Shown here piece by piece: positions 35,050-44,563 of a stretch of 44,831 nucleotides of DNA; position 1 is the first letter of the stretch, and each line of letters opens with the position of its first letter. Both the position numbers and the translations under genes were made by a program. The DNA is from an uncultured Marinoscillum sp. (GTDB lineage Bacteria > Bacteroidota > Bacteroidia > Cytophagales > Cyclobacteriaceae), in assembly GCA_902605755.1 (NCBI GenBank), contig CACLDR010000002.1, forward strand, positions 1-44,831, in the 5' to 3' direction. The notes under the pieces were generated by a model, which worked only from the letters and a program-made list of their open reading frames with translations, was not told the origin of the DNA and made no database searches.

Positions 35050-37698
35050 TTAATATCCAGGTATTTGCATAACTGCATTTTGCATCATTCTAGAAGGACC
35101 CATCCAAAACATACGGTATTGCGTATTATCAATTAAATAAACTATTTTCCCTCTGCCCAGAGTCTCTACTCCTGCAAAAGTGGTCTCAGCCAAATGGCTA
35201 AGATTTTCTGGAGAGGCATAACCCGCAACGTTGAGCTCACTCAATGTACTATAGCTACCTACAGTTTCTAATTCAATATTAGGTATCAACGCATCGGTAC
35301 CAAATTTCAAAGTGTAGAGCTCCTCCTTAAGCCCGAAACCAAGAGGATGAGTAATATCTATTCTAGCATTCAAAGCCGTTCCTGGTATTCTTTTTTTACC
35401 CTCGTATGCCGTTCTTTGATCAAAGGGTAAAAACCGAGCCATTAAACTTAAATCTTTTGGATATTTTTTCAGTGAGATCTCCGTAAAATCGGATAACTCA
35501 TTGGTAAAAAATGATACCGCTCCTTCGGTCGCAATAAGAGTCCCACCTTCATTTACCCAATTCTTAATTTGGTTCAAAGCTTCTTTTTCAAACAACTCAG
35601 ATAAATTGCTCCCACCATCAGGTAAAATCCCACCATTAGGTAAAATTAGTACATCATAGTCTTTTAAATCAACACCTCTTAAATTACCTCCAAATTTTGG
35701 AATACTACTTTGCTGAAGTGCAGTCGCTTTAATACGATCAATTGGCAGACCCGTTTGCCAATCGAATAAAAAATAAATTTGCCCAGCGGTATAAACACTA
35801 AAAGGCGGTTCAACAAGTAAGGCTACCTTAGGCTGAGTAATTGGTACATTTCTACCATTTGCTAAATCCATACCTGTCATCACCCGGCCGCTATTAAATC
35901 CAATAATCTCAACTCCTGAACTTTGAGCTATTTCTTTAATCTCAAGATCTATTCTGTTTTTGTGATGCAGGTTTCTACCAAGCAGCACAATCAGAGAACC
36001 TGCAGTAAAGGTTTTATCTCCCATAACAAAGGGTTCAAATGCAGAGCGCACGTTATATCCACTAGCCCATAGCTGGGCCAATGCTTGAGGAGCATTTCGC
36101 TGACTCCAATTAATTACATAGGCATATTGAGCCTCATTGTTGATCACCAAACCTTTAAAATTAACCTCTTGACTAACAGGTTTGGTCTCAACCGAAAATG
36201 CGCCCATTGTAGAATAGGCACTTAAATTATATGCCAATGGAGCTGACCATGTGGACATATCATACATAACTGAATCCTCAATTTCTAAATTGCGTGCCAT
36301 AATCGTGTTAATTAATAAATGTTTCGGCTGTCGGGTGGTTACGATAAAAGTCCCTTTACTAAATACTTTTTTTGAAATCCGACCTGAACGGTAATCTAGA
36401 GCAGCTGTAATCTGAAAATCATTAAGGGCCTGCTCTAATTTAATTCCATTTCGGATCAATACATTGACCAAATCATTACTATGAACATCTTTATCACTAA
36501 AAAAATAAGCTTTGATTTTAGATTTACTTTTCGCTGGGTTCAATGCATTCTTACTATAATTAAGTAAGTTTTCACGATGTAAAACTGCAGTTTTTATAGT
36601 TGCAATAGAAGTTGTGTAGTGATCGAAAATCCTTTGTCTCAGGGTGAGGTCAAACCCGTCGTCAGTTTGTACAATTCTACCCCCTGCAGATCCTCCTCCC
36701 TGTTCGGTTAACATTCCGATCGCACCCATAACACTTGGATAACTTGAACCATATCCCGGATAAAAAAAATCAAACCGGTCGCGTGTAAAATAATTGATCT
36801 GATGCTTATCAAATTGAGCTATGTTTGCATCTCCAAAAACTTCAGACCACCTTTCGTAAGAATCTGGAAGCAATTGATTTCTCGGTGTTGTGCCTGGTGC
36901 AGTGAAGTAGTTATTATTATAACCTTGCTCATGATAATCAACATGAACTTGTGGAAGCCATTTTTGATACTCATGACATAGTCCTCTTGCCTCTGGATGT
37001 ACTTGCCAAACCCAATCTCTATTGACATCAAACCAATAATGATTGGTTCTTCCTCCTGGCCAATTCTCCATATGCTCAATATCCTGCGGCTCGTTACTTG
37101 GTCTTTTCAATCTTTTCATTGATTTATACCAATAGACGTAACGATCGCGACCATCAGGGTTGATACAGATATACATAATTATTATTGAGTTTTTAAGCAC
37201 CTCTGTAGTTTCTTTGTCTTGAGCTGCAGCCATTCGGTAGGCTACCTGCATGGCAGCTTCCGTCGAGGAGGCTTCATTACCGTGTATATTATAACTAAAA
37301 GAAGTGAAAATAGGTTGACCTTTCAGAGGTAATTGGTCCACTTCAGTTTCTTGGAGAATTTGCATATGCCTTGACTTAATATCATCAATATTTTTAATGT
37401 TTTCTTCTGAAGAGATTACCAAATTAATCAAAGGTCGACCTTCATAAGTCTTTCCGTACTCATGATATAAAACTCGCCCAGAAGATGTGGATAAGGCTTT
37501 AAAATAATCCACAGCGTCTGCGTACAAGGTAAAAGAAGATCCTAATTCATAATTTAAAAAATTTTTTGGACTCGGTATTTTTTCATTGATTTCAAGCTCT
37601 GGCTCAAATGCAAATCGCTTCTTATCCACAACATTAGGTTGGGCTTTAGAGAGAAAATGTATTAAAAGGCCTATGATTAAAAATATGTTTTTTTCCAT
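35050..37698 (-). CDS. Secreted M14-family zinc carboxypeptidase with large C-terminal region
   Basis: 882 residues. A signal peptide (NIFLIIGLLIHFLSKAQ) precedes the M14 domain (about 50-370). Zinc ligands are His139 and Glu142 in IHGNEAS and His256 in VDYHEQG. Substrate-binding residues are in NPDGRDRY and FDVNRDW, and the general base Glu332 is in TEQGGG. The remaining 500 residues include a region like a type 1 glutamine-amidotransferase fold (YDVLILPNGGILPDGG, then GGTLIATEGA), as in other Bacteroidota M14 proteins of this size. It should remove C-terminal residues or cut cell-wall-like peptides outside the cytoplasm. It is cotranscribed with the BNR protein. Confidence 0.92.
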   Translation of the reverse strand: MEKNIFLIIGLLIHFLSKAQPNVVDKKRFAFEPELEINEKIPSPKNFLNYELGSSFTLYADAVDYFKALSTSSGRVLYHEYGKTYEGRPLINLVISSEENIKNIDDIKSRHMQILQETEVDQLPLKGQPIFTSFSYNIHGNEASSTEAAMQVAYRMAAAQDKETTEVLKNSIIIMYICINPDGRDRYVYWYKSMKRLKRPSNEPQDIEHMENWPGGRTNHYWFDVNRDWVWQVHPEARGLCHEYQKWLPQVHVDYHEQGYNNNYFTAPGTTPRNQLLPDSYERWSEVFGDANIAQFDKHQINYFTRDRFDFFYPGYGSSYPSVMGAIGMLTEQGGGSAGGRIVQTDDGFDLTLRQRIFDHYTTSIATIKTAVLHRENLLNYSKNALNPAKSKSKIKAYFFSDKDVHSNDLVNVLIRNGIKLEQALNDFQITAALDYRSGRISKKVFSKGTFIVTTRQPKHLLINTIMARNLEIEDSVMYDMSTWSAPLAYNLSAYSTMGAFSVETKPVSQEVNFKGLVINNEAQYAYVINWSQRNAPQALAQLWASGYNVRSAFEPFVMGDKTFTAGSLIVLLGRNLHHKNRIDLEIKEIAQSSGVEIIGFNSGRVMTGMDLANGRNVPITQPKVALLVEPPFSVYTAGQIYFLFDWQTGLPIDRIKATALQQSSIPKFGGNLRGVDLKDYDVLILPNGGILPDGGSNLSELFEKEALNQIKNWVNEGGTLIATEGAVSFFTNELSDFTEISLKKYPKDLSLMARFLPFDQRTAYEGKKRIPGTALNARIDITHPLGFGLKEELYTLKFGTDALIPNIELETVGSYSTLSELNVAGYASPENLSHLAETTFAGVETLGRGKIVYLIDNTQYRMFWMGPSRMMQNAVMQIPGY

Positions 37699-37856
37699 GT
37701 TTACAATTTGAAAATTTATGATAAAAAATAGTAAATTGATTTTAATTTAGTGAGCCCCGATGAAAATACCTTTTGAACTTACACAAACGGTAAACCGTCT
37801 TAACTTTAATAAACGAGTCAATATAAACGATATTATTCTTAACCCTTAAATAAACC

Positions 37857-37880
37857 AATGACCTAAAACAAATAGTCATT
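37857..37880 (-). terminator. Possible terminator hairpin after the DUF1080 gene
   Basis: AATGAC (37857-37862) and GTCATT (37875-37880) form a 6-bp stem with a 12-nt loop, starting one base beyond the DUF1080 stop on the minus strand. The following sequence GGTTTATTT gives a weak T tract. It is plausible but not strong. Confidence 0.35.
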
Positions 37881-37881
37881 T

Positions 37882-38718
37882 CTATAATTTTCGTGCCCAG
37901 ATATTACGGAATCTTACTGGGTTTCCATGATTTTGTAAGAGAATAGGTAGTTTTTCCGGATGTTTCACGTAGTAAGCTTGTCCTATGTAACAGGTCGGTC
38001 CCGTTAGATAAACGTTGTTCTGAATCAGTACACCATTATGAAAGACTGTTATTCTGGCTGGATTAAGTATATCACCACTTTCAGAAAATTTTGGCGAATT
38101 AAAAATAATGTCAAACTCCTGCCAGTTTCCGGGTGGTTTTGTAGCATTCACCAAGGGTATGTGTTGCTTATAAATAGCACCCGCTTGTCCGTTACTATAT
38201 GTTTCATTATCGAATGAATTCAATATCTGAATTTCATAAAGTCCCATGAAAAAAAGTCCACTGTTACTGTAATCTTGACCTCTTTTGGAGATATCTTTCG
38301 GAGTCAACCATTCTATGTGCAGCTGAACATCACCAAAAAGTTCTTTCGTAACCAAATGCCCCGTTCCAGGCACCACTACTAAATCTCCCCCCTCCAATTT
38401 CCAATCAGCTGGACGTGTGATGTGGGCACCTTCTTTTAGCAAAGGCAAGCGTTCAGCATAATCAGTCATACTTTCGCTATAATCAAAAAACGGCTTTTGC
38501 CATTGGTCCAAAGAAGAACCATCAAAAAGGATGATGGCATCGGAAGGAGGAGCACCTTTCTTTCCGGGAGTGACACGATTTAAATCTCGATACAATTCTG
38601 TAGTAGTTGCCTCAATTTCTTCAATATCCTCTTGGGAGAGCGTAATCGATTCTCTTTTTTGGGCTTCAAGCTCACTAATAAAAAACATTCCCAATATAAT
38701 TAAACCTTTTATTTTCAT
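37882..38718 (-). CDS. Secreted DUF1080 (3-keto-disaccharide hydrolase-like) protein
   Basis: 278 residues from ATG 38718, chosen because it gives a proper signal peptide (KIKGLIILGMFFISELEAQ); an upstream frame extension would place 25 residues before it. The DUF1080 beta-sandwich shows AIILFDGSSLDQWQK, WKLEGGDLVVVPGTGHLVTK, FGDVQLHIEWLTP, SNSGLFFMGLYEIQILNSF and GNPVRFRNIWARKL. Members act on 3-keto-glycosides or bind glycans outside the cell. It is not tightly linked to neighbours (183 bp from the M14 gene). Confidence 0.9.
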   Translation of the reverse strand: MKIKGLIILGMFFISELEAQKRESITLSQEDIEEIEATTTELYRDLNRVTPGKKGAPPSDAIILFDGSSLDQWQKPFFDYSESMTDYAERLPLLKEGAHITRPADWKLEGGDLVVVPGTGHLVTKELFGDVQLHIEWLTPKDISKRGQDYSNSGLFFMGLYEIQILNSFDNETYSNGQAGAIYKQHIPLVNATKPPGNWQEFDIIFNSPKFSESGDILNPARITVFHNGVLIQNNVYLTGPTCYIGQAYYVKHPEKLPILLQNHGNPVRFRNIWARKL

Positions 38719-38910
38719 AAATTCAGTGATAAATGGATAATTAAGACCCTTAACTGGTTTTGGTAAGATCAAAATAAACAAAACGGAAAACAAAGGTAAA
38801 TCTTAATTATTAAAAAATTTTTATTGTGATTGTTAAGTAGAAATTTAAGAGATGTAATGATTTATAAAAATCAGAAATAACCTAATAATAAATTTTTGAT
38901 CTGATTTATC

Positions 38911-39876
38911 CTAATTCAATTTTAACATACGAATCTCTTGCGCCAGTTGATGTACCGCCATAGCATATAGTGGACTATGATTATAACGAGTAAGTACATA
39001 GAAATTGGAAAACCCCATCCAATATTCCTTTGCAATTTCGTTATCTAATTCAATAATTGAAACCAAATCTGACATACTTTGACCCTCCACTTGATAGCCC
39101 CTCTCCATAAAATATTGAATAGTATTTTTAGGTTTAATGTAATTTGTATTTAGATTGATCGCACTATTAACTTTATGGGCCTGAATAGCCACCTTTCCAC
39201 CATTTTTCCAGTTATGTACCTTTAAATAATTTGCTGCACTCATTATCGCATCATCGACGTTATTTACAAGGTCACAACCCTTAGATTCATCATAACTTTT
39301 AGCATATGCACTATAACTACTCGGCATGAATTGACAATATCCAATAGCTCCTGCATAGGAACCCTCAGCATTGTATAAATCTATATTTTGAGAATTGGAT
39401 AACTTAATAAACTCACCTAATTCCTTAGTAAAAAAACTTGACCTTTTAGGATATGCAAATGCCAAAGTGTACAACGCATCCAATACTTTATATCCACCTT
39501 TTTTCTCTCCATAATAAGTCTCAACTCCTAAAATTGCAACCAAATATTCTATTTCGACACCTGAATTATTACTAACAACATTCAAGGTACTTTCATGATC
39601 ATTCCAGAAAGTTACCCCTTTAGATATTCTTTCATTGGTTAGAAATATATTTCTATACCTTTTCCAAGAAATGCTCTCTGCCGGCCTTGTGACGCTTTCA
39701 ATAATTTCGGGAATAAACTTCGCACTGTCTAATATCAATTTTATATCTTCCACTTTTATGCCGTTGGTCTTTGAATAATTTAGGATAAAATTAGAAACCT
39801 TGTTCTCGTCTATTTGACCTAAAATTTTTAAATACATTACCCAAAGACAAATGATAAAACAACTAATTCTTTTCAT
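38911..39876 (-). CDS. Lytic murein transglycosylase, MltB-like
   Basis: 321 residues from ATG 39876, giving a signal peptide (RISCFIICLWVMYLKILGQ); a TTG ten codons upstream is less likely. The MltB fold is clear: catalytic Glu119 in VAILGVETYYG, then SYAGAIGYCQFMPSSY (173-188), the YLKVHNW helix and the final FYVLTRYNHSPLYAMAVHQL. It cleaves the glycan strands of peptidoglycan, forming 1,6-anhydro ends, in the periplasm. It is transcribed divergently from the cyclophilin gene. Confidence 0.93.
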   Translation of the reverse strand: MKRISCFIICLWVMYLKILGQIDENKVSNFILNYSKTNGIKVEDIKLILDSAKFIPEIIESVTRPAESISWKRYRNIFLTNERISKGVTFWNDHESTLNVVSNNSGVEIEYLVAILGVETYYGEKKGGYKVLDALYTLAFAYPKRSSFFTKELGEFIKLSNSQNIDLYNAEGSYAGAIGYCQFMPSSYSAYAKSYDESKGCDLVNNVDDAIMSAANYLKVHNWKNGGKVAIQAHKVNSAINLNTNYIKPKNTIQYFMERGYQVEGQSMSDLVSIIELDNEIAKEYWMGFSNFYVLTRYNHSPLYAMAVHQLAQEIRMLKLN

Positions 39877-39955
39877 GATGATTTTAATGTTATTTTTACA
39901 AATCAAATGATTTTTTAATAATCATTGAAGTAAAAATCAGAGTAAATTAAATAAT

Positions 39956-40390
39956 ATGAAAAAAGCAAAAATCCACACCCAAAATAGTATTATGAAAATT
40001 GAGTTTTTCCAGGAAGATGCCCCGAATACGGTCCAAAATTTCATCGATTTGGCCAATAAAGGATTCTATGATGGCCTTACTTTTCATCGTGTAATTCCCA
40101 ATTTTGTCATACAAGGTGGATGTCCAGATGGTACGGGTGCCGGAGGACCAGGATATAGCATTGATTGTGAGTTATCAGGAAATAATCAATATCATGATAG
40201 GGGTGTACTTTCGATGGCTCATGCCGGAAAAAATACCGGTGGCTCACAATTTTTTATCTGCCACAGTCGAGCCAATACAGCACACCTTGACAGAAAACAT
40301 ACTTGCTTCGGCAAAGTGATCGAGGGTTTAGCAGTAATCGATATGATAAAGCAAGGTGATGTGATGGATAAAGTAGTTATTACTGATTAA
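39956..40390 (+). CDS. Peptidyl-prolyl cis-trans isomerase, cyclophilin type
   Basis: 144 residues, a minimal cyclophilin. Catalytic and binding residues are in [13 protein letters not shown] (43-55, Arg45), [19 protein letters not shown] (83-101) and the [12 protein letters not shown] tail, where Arg replaces the usual Gly before Lys-His. No signal peptide, so it is cytoplasmic. It speeds proline isomerisation during folding. It shares its upstream region with the divergent lytic transglycosylase gene and is followed by an alpha/beta hydrolase 66 bp on. Confidence 0.95.
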   Translation: MKKAKIHTQNSIMKIEFFQEDAPNTVQNFIDLANKGFYDGLTFHRVIPNFVIQGGCPDGTGAGGPGYSIDCELSGNNQYHDRGVLSMAHAGKNTGGSQFFICHSRANTAHLDRKHTCFGKVIEGLAVIDMIKQGDVMDKVVITD

Positions 40391-40456
40391 TTATTCTAAA
40401 TGTGTTGCCCATAAAAATTCATCTTGGCAAAAGTTCTTCGCCTAGGTTATATTAAG

Positions 40457-41299
40457 ATGGAAATCTTAAAAATATCTACGCGTGATGGTATTAGCTTACA
40501 TCTTGATGCCATGACAGTAAACCAACCTCTCGGTGTGGTCTGTATCATTCATGGCTTTGGTGAACATATCGGCAGATACCGACACGTAATGCAGTCCCTT
40601 AATGATTCAGAATTCAATGTCTACGGTATTGATCTTCGAGGCCATGGTAAATCTGGAGGTTCAAAGGGTCATGCGCCTAATTTGATAAGTTTAATTAATG
40701 ATATTGAGGAATTTTTAAAAATAGTTAGGTCAGAAAATCTGTATTTACCATTGTTCCTTTTTGGCCATAGTATGGGTGGAAATCTAGTACTTAATTACGT
40801 ACTACGCGATAACTCTAAAGAATTATCAGGCTTCATAGTTTCTGCTCCTTGGATCAAGTTGGCATTTAAAATTCCGCGGTGGAAAGAACAATTAGGACAC
40901 TTGATGGCACGTATTGCACCGAAAGTGAGACTTCCCAACGGACTCAATAGTATGCATCTGAGCAAGAATCCGGAAGTCGCAAAGCAATACAATCAAGATC
41001 CTCTAGTAAACTTTAAAATCTCTGGAGGTTTAATTTCTGCCATTAACTACGGCGCTGCATACCTGATCAAACATCAAAAAGAAATCAAATTGAGTGGTTT
41101 TATCTTCCAAGGTAAGTTAGATGCCATAATTGATTATAAGTCTACCATGAAATTAGCCTTGGGTAATCCCGATAATATAAAATGGAAATTATGGGAGAGT
41201 GTATTTCACGAGGGGCACAATGACTTAGAACAAAATGAAGTATTAAAAGAATGGATTGATTGGATGATCAATAAGATCGAAGCATCTAGATTGAACTAA
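40457..41299 (+). CDS. Alpha/beta hydrolase (monoacylglycerol lipase-like, Hydrolase_4)
   Basis: 280 residues from ATG 40457; a TTG 11 codons upstream is open but gives no conserved sequence. The fold has IIHGFGEHIGRY (oxyanion HG motif), YGIDLRGHGKSGG, the nucleophile elbow FGHSMGGN with Ser105, Asp222 in FQGKLDAIIDY and His251 in VFHEGHND. This is the pattern of monoacylglycerol lipases and lysophospholipases. No signal peptide, so it is likely cytoplasmic, hydrolysing a lipid ester. The exact substrate is not evident. Confidence 0.9.
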   Translation: MEILKISTRDGISLHLDAMTVNQPLGVVCIIHGFGEHIGRYRHVMQSLNDSEFNVYGIDLRGHGKSGGSKGHAPNLISLINDIEEFLKIVRSENLYLPLFLFGHSMGGNLVLNYVLRDNSKELSGFIVSAPWIKLAFKIPRWKEQLGHLMARIAPKVRLPNGLNSMHLSKNPEVAKQYNQDPLVNFKISGGLISAINYGAAYLIKHQKEIKLSGFIFQGKLDAIIDYKSTMKLALGNPDNIKWKLWESVFHEGHNDLEQNEVLKEWIDWMINKIEASRLN

Positions 41300-41442
41300 A
41301 ACCCTAAAACAATTGCCTTTTGATTTAATCAATAATGGAACGTCAAAACTCAAGAATATTGACTCTTTAAGCGAATCATGACAGTCAGACAGCACCCGTC
41401 ATTAGTTTCCAATCTATCATTAATGGTTAAATTAGTGGTATC

Positions 41443-42744
41443 ATGAAAAAAATAAGTGGTGTCATTCGGGCTTGGTGTACTTACGACCTGGCAAATTCAG
41501 TATACAACCTTGTAATCAACACAGCTATTTTTCCGATTTATTACACAGCTATTACGAGCATCAATAATGAAGATAAAGTAGACTTTTTTGGATTTGAAAT
41601 AGTCAATTCCGTTTTGTATAGCTACGCTACATCACTTTCTTATCTGATTTCTGCTTTGTTGCTCCCTATATTGGCGGGTATCGCAGATTATACAGGTAAC
41701 AAAAAAAAATATTTAAAAATTTTCACATATTTGGGTGCCTTTGCCTGCATGGGATTGTTTTTTTTTACTAGTGAAAATGTCCTTGAATGGGGTATCTTCT
41801 GTGTCATGTTAGCTTCCATTGGATACAGTTCTGGATTGGTTTTCTATGATGCTTATCTTCCCGAAATAGCACCAAAAAATATGACTGATCGAATCAGTGC
41901 AAAAGGTTTCTCCTATGGTTATGCAGGGAGTGTAGTCCTCCTTTTGATGAGTATATTTATTACCCAAAAATATGAGTTGTTTGGGTTTTCAGATATAGGA
42001 GAAGCCACACGCTTCGTCTTTATTCTGGTTGGCCTTTGGTGGATTGGATTTGCACAAATAGCCTTTAAATGGCTGCCAAAAAACGAATCAAACAAAAAAC
42101 TAAATCGTGATATTTTCAAAAATGGTTATCTAGAATTAAAAAAAGTTTTTTTTAGCTTAAAAAAATTAAAAAATATGAAAATGTACCTGGTTGCTTATTT
42201 TTTTTATAATATGGGTGTGCAAACAATAATGCTTTTAGCTATACTATTTGGAACAAAAGAATTGGAATTGAATTCGTCACAACTCATTCCGGCCATCATC
42301 ATAATTCAATTTGTAGCAATTCTTGGAGCTACGATGTTTGCGAAGTTATCTGACCTTCGCGGGAACATATTTTCTCTCTCTACCATGATTGGAATATGGA
42401 TTGGAATCTGTCTTTATGGATATACTGTAACGAGCGTAAATCAGTTTTATGTAATTGCAGGGCTCGTTGGATTAGTCATGGGAGGTATTCAATCTCTATC
42501 GCGGGCTACCTTTTCCAAACTAATTCCACTGAATTCTGAAGACCATACTTCATACTTTTCATTTTATGATGTCACTTTTCATATTAGCGTAGTATTGGGA
42601 ACATTTTCTTATGGCTTAATTGATCAGATTACAGGTAGTATGAGAAATAGTATTTTAATTTTAGTATTGTTTTTTATCATTGGACTGGCTTTTCTTATTT
42701 TTGTTAAATTTCCTAGTGAAAAATCTCAAACTTCCAAAACTTAA
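41443..42744 (+). CDS. MFS transporter of the Atg22/UMF1 family
   Basis: 433 residues with about 12 transmembrane helices. It opens with the family signature WCTYDLANSVYNLVI and AIFPIYYTAI, then LLPILAGIADYTGNKKKYL, the MFS loop between helices 2 and 3, and FYDAYLPEIAPKNMTDRISA. The second half has GTKELELNSSQLI and MGGIQSLSRATFSKLIP. Yeast Atg22 exports amino acids from the vacuole; bacterial members are presumed effluxers of small molecules, with substrate unknown. Its 3' end overlaps the next gene by 29 bp. Confidence 0.92.
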   Translation: MKKISGVIRAWCTYDLANSVYNLVINTAIFPIYYTAITSINNEDKVDFFGFEIVNSVLYSYATSLSYLISALLLPILAGIADYTGNKKKYLKIFTYLGAFACMGLFFFTSENVLEWGIFCVMLASIGYSSGLVFYDAYLPEIAPKNMTDRISAKGFSYGYAGSVVLLLMSIFITQKYELFGFSDIGEATRFVFILVGLWWIGFAQIAFKWLPKNESNKKLNRDIFKNGYLELKKVFFSLKKLKNMKMYLVAYFFYNMGVQTIMLLAILFGTKELELNSSQLIPAIIIIQFVAILGATMFAKLSDLRGNIFSLSTMIGIWIGICLYGYTVTSVNQFYVIAGLVGLVMGGIQSLSRATFSKLIPLNSEDHTSYFSFYDVTFHISVVLGTFSYGLIDQITGSMRNSILILVLFFIIGLAFLIFVKFPSEKSQTSKT

Positions 42745-43171
42745 TCTCCCGGATATAAATCCAAGTATCCTTTGGCGAAATAATCAAGCTTACATCAAGG
42801 ATGAAATTCGTAAAAAAAATCTTTTACTAACTCCCGAAGAATGGGTAAGGCAACATTTTTTGAACTTACTGATAAAAACCCTTAATTATCCAAAAGCATT
42901 GATCAATATCGAAAAAGGCCATAAACATCTGCAACAACAAAAAAGAACAGATATTCATGTATACAATAGAAAAGGAGATAGCTACCTTTTGGTTGAGTGT
43001 AAAGCCCCGAATATTAAGTTATCACAAGCTACCCTTCAACAAATCAGTAGCTACAATGCTGCGTTTAACACTCAATATCTAGCCATTACAAATGGAATGA
43101 AGCACTATGTTTGGAAAAAGATGACTAAAAACAACAAATATGAACAATTATCCGAATTCCCATTCTTCTAA
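42716..43171 (+). CDS. HsdR N-terminal-domain protein (stand-alone PD-(D/E)XK nuclease fold)
   Basis: 151 residues from GTG 42716, inside the 3' end of the transporter gene; a TTG at 42680 would add hydrophobic residues that mirror nothing in the family. The domain matches the N-terminal nuclease part of type I restriction HsdR: Glu42 in TPEEWVRQHF, Asp79 in KRTDIHVY, Glu94-x-Lys96 in LLVECKAP and Gln108-109 in LQQISSYN. All nuclease residues are kept, but no helicase domain, HsdM or HsdS follows. Such orphan proteins are widespread in Bacteroidota with unknown role. It converges on ald with a 4-bp overlap. Confidence 0.88.
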   Translation: MKNLKLPKLNLPDINPSILWRNNQAYIKDEIRKKNLLLTPEEWVRQHFLNLLIKTLNYPKALINIEKGHKHLQQQKRTDIHVYNRKGDSYLLVECKAPNIKLSQATLQQISSYNAAFNTQYLAITNGMKHYVWKKMTKNNKYEQLSEFPFF

Positions 43172-44280
43172 AGTAATTGATCTAAAGCACTCAATTTGTA
43201 GCCAAAAGCCTCTGCAACTCCGGGATAAACAACTTTTCCATCAATGATGTTTAACCCCTTCTTTAATTCCTTATTCAACTTACATCCATTTTTCCATCCT
43301 AAATCCGCTAATTGCAAAGCATATGGCAAAGTTGCATTGGTCAAAGCTAATGTAGATGTATAAGGTACTGCTCCTGGCATATTGGCCACACAATAATGGA
43401 CAATGTCATCAATAATATAGGTGGGATCTTCATGAGTAGTCGGTTTACAAGTTGCAATACATCCTCCTTGATCAACGGCAACATCAACTAATACTGTTCC
43501 TGGTTGCATATCCTTGAGCATATCCTCTGTGATGAGATGGGGTGCTTTAGCCCCCGGAATTAATACACTTCCTACAATAAGATCACATGTACCAATCATA
43601 TTCCGGATATTATGTTCACTACTCATACAAGTATTTACATTAGCTGGCATAATCTCATCTAAATACCTTAAACGAGACAAACTAAAGTCCATAATTGTAA
43701 CATTTGCGCCCATACCTGAAGCTATCTTAGCAGCATTCATTCCAACAACTCCTCCTCCTAAGATCAAAACATTTGCAGGAAGAACACCAGGGACTCCCCC
43801 CAAGAGAACACCTCTTCCTTTGAAGGGCTTTTCCAAATATTTAGCTCCCTCCTGAATAGACATTCTACCTGCTATCTCCGACATGGGAATTAGTAAAGGC
43901 AAAGCCTTATCTACCATTTCCACCGTTTCGTAAGATAGACATACAGATCGACTTGCCATCATTGCATCAGTTAATGGCTTTGATGAGGCAAAATGAAAAT
44001 AGGTAAATATTAGTTGGCCTTTCTTAATCAATACATACTCTGATTCGATAGGCTCTTTGACTTTCATAATCATTTCAGCAATCTCATAAATTTCAGAGGC
44101 CTGAGATAATATTTTTGCTCCGGCATCAAGATATTCTTTATCTAGAAATCCGCTCCCTGCACCTGCATTAGACTGAAGATAAACCTTATGACCCTTTTTA
44201 CTTAATTCTTTTGTCCCACTCGGAGTCAAAGCCACCCTACTTTCATTGTTTTTAATTTCCGAAGGAATCCCAATTATCAT
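43168..44280 (-). CDS. ald: Alanine dehydrogenase
   Basis: 370 residues, the standard length. Substrate and catalytic residues are Arg15 in NESRVALTP, Lys in MIMKVKEP (about 74) and His in FTYFHFAS (about 95). The NAD fold is LILGGGVVGMNAAKIASGMGA, and VDVAVDQGGC carries the catalytic Asp near 270. It interconverts L-alanine with pyruvate and ammonia using NAD. It is transcribed divergently from the 2-oxoacid dehydrogenase gene, with 283 bp between the starts. Confidence 0.95.
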   Translation of the reverse strand: MIIGIPSEIKNNESRVALTPSGTKELSKKGHKVYLQSNAGAGSGFLDKEYLDAGAKILSQASEIYEIAEMIMKVKEPIESEYVLIKKGQLIFTYFHFASSKPLTDAMMASRSVCLSYETVEMVDKALPLLIPMSEIAGRMSIQEGAKYLEKPFKGRGVLLGGVPGVLPANVLILGGGVVGMNAAKIASGMGANVTIMDFSLSRLRYLDEIMPANVNTCMSSEHNIRNMIGTCDLIVGSVLIPGAKAPHLITEDMLKDMQPGTVLVDVAVDQGGCIATCKPTTHEDPTYIIDDIVHYCVANMPGAVPYTSTLALTNATLPYALQLADLGWKNGCKLNKELKKGLNIIDGKVVYPGVAEAFGYKLSALDQLL

Positions 44281-44531
44281 GATTATAACATTAAGTTTGA
44301 TCGAATAAAAAAGTAAATATAATCGGGTAATTGAAAATAAAAAATAATGATTTTTATTAACCTTTTATAAGAAAAATAAACAAAATGAAGAATAGAATTT
44401 TACATATAAATTATATTGGCTTCTCGACATAAAATGAATTTTAATTTTGTTAAGTTCATTATTTATTTTTTATGAAATCTGACTTAACTGTAAAACACCT
44501 AAATGTAGTGATTTATTATTATCTTGCGGTT

Positions 44532-44547
44532 AGATCAATGTTGATCT
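44532..44547. promoter_or_regulatory. Palindrome upstream of the E1 dehydrogenase gene
   Basis: AGATCAA-TG-TTGATCT is a perfect 7-bp inverted repeat with a 2-bp centre, 16 bp before the ATG of the partial E1 gene. A symmetric 16-bp site in the ald/E1 divergent region suggests a dimeric regulator or a small leader hairpin. No regulator is known from the sequence. Confidence 0.4.
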
Positions 44548-44563
44548 TTCGCTCGAGGTAAGT

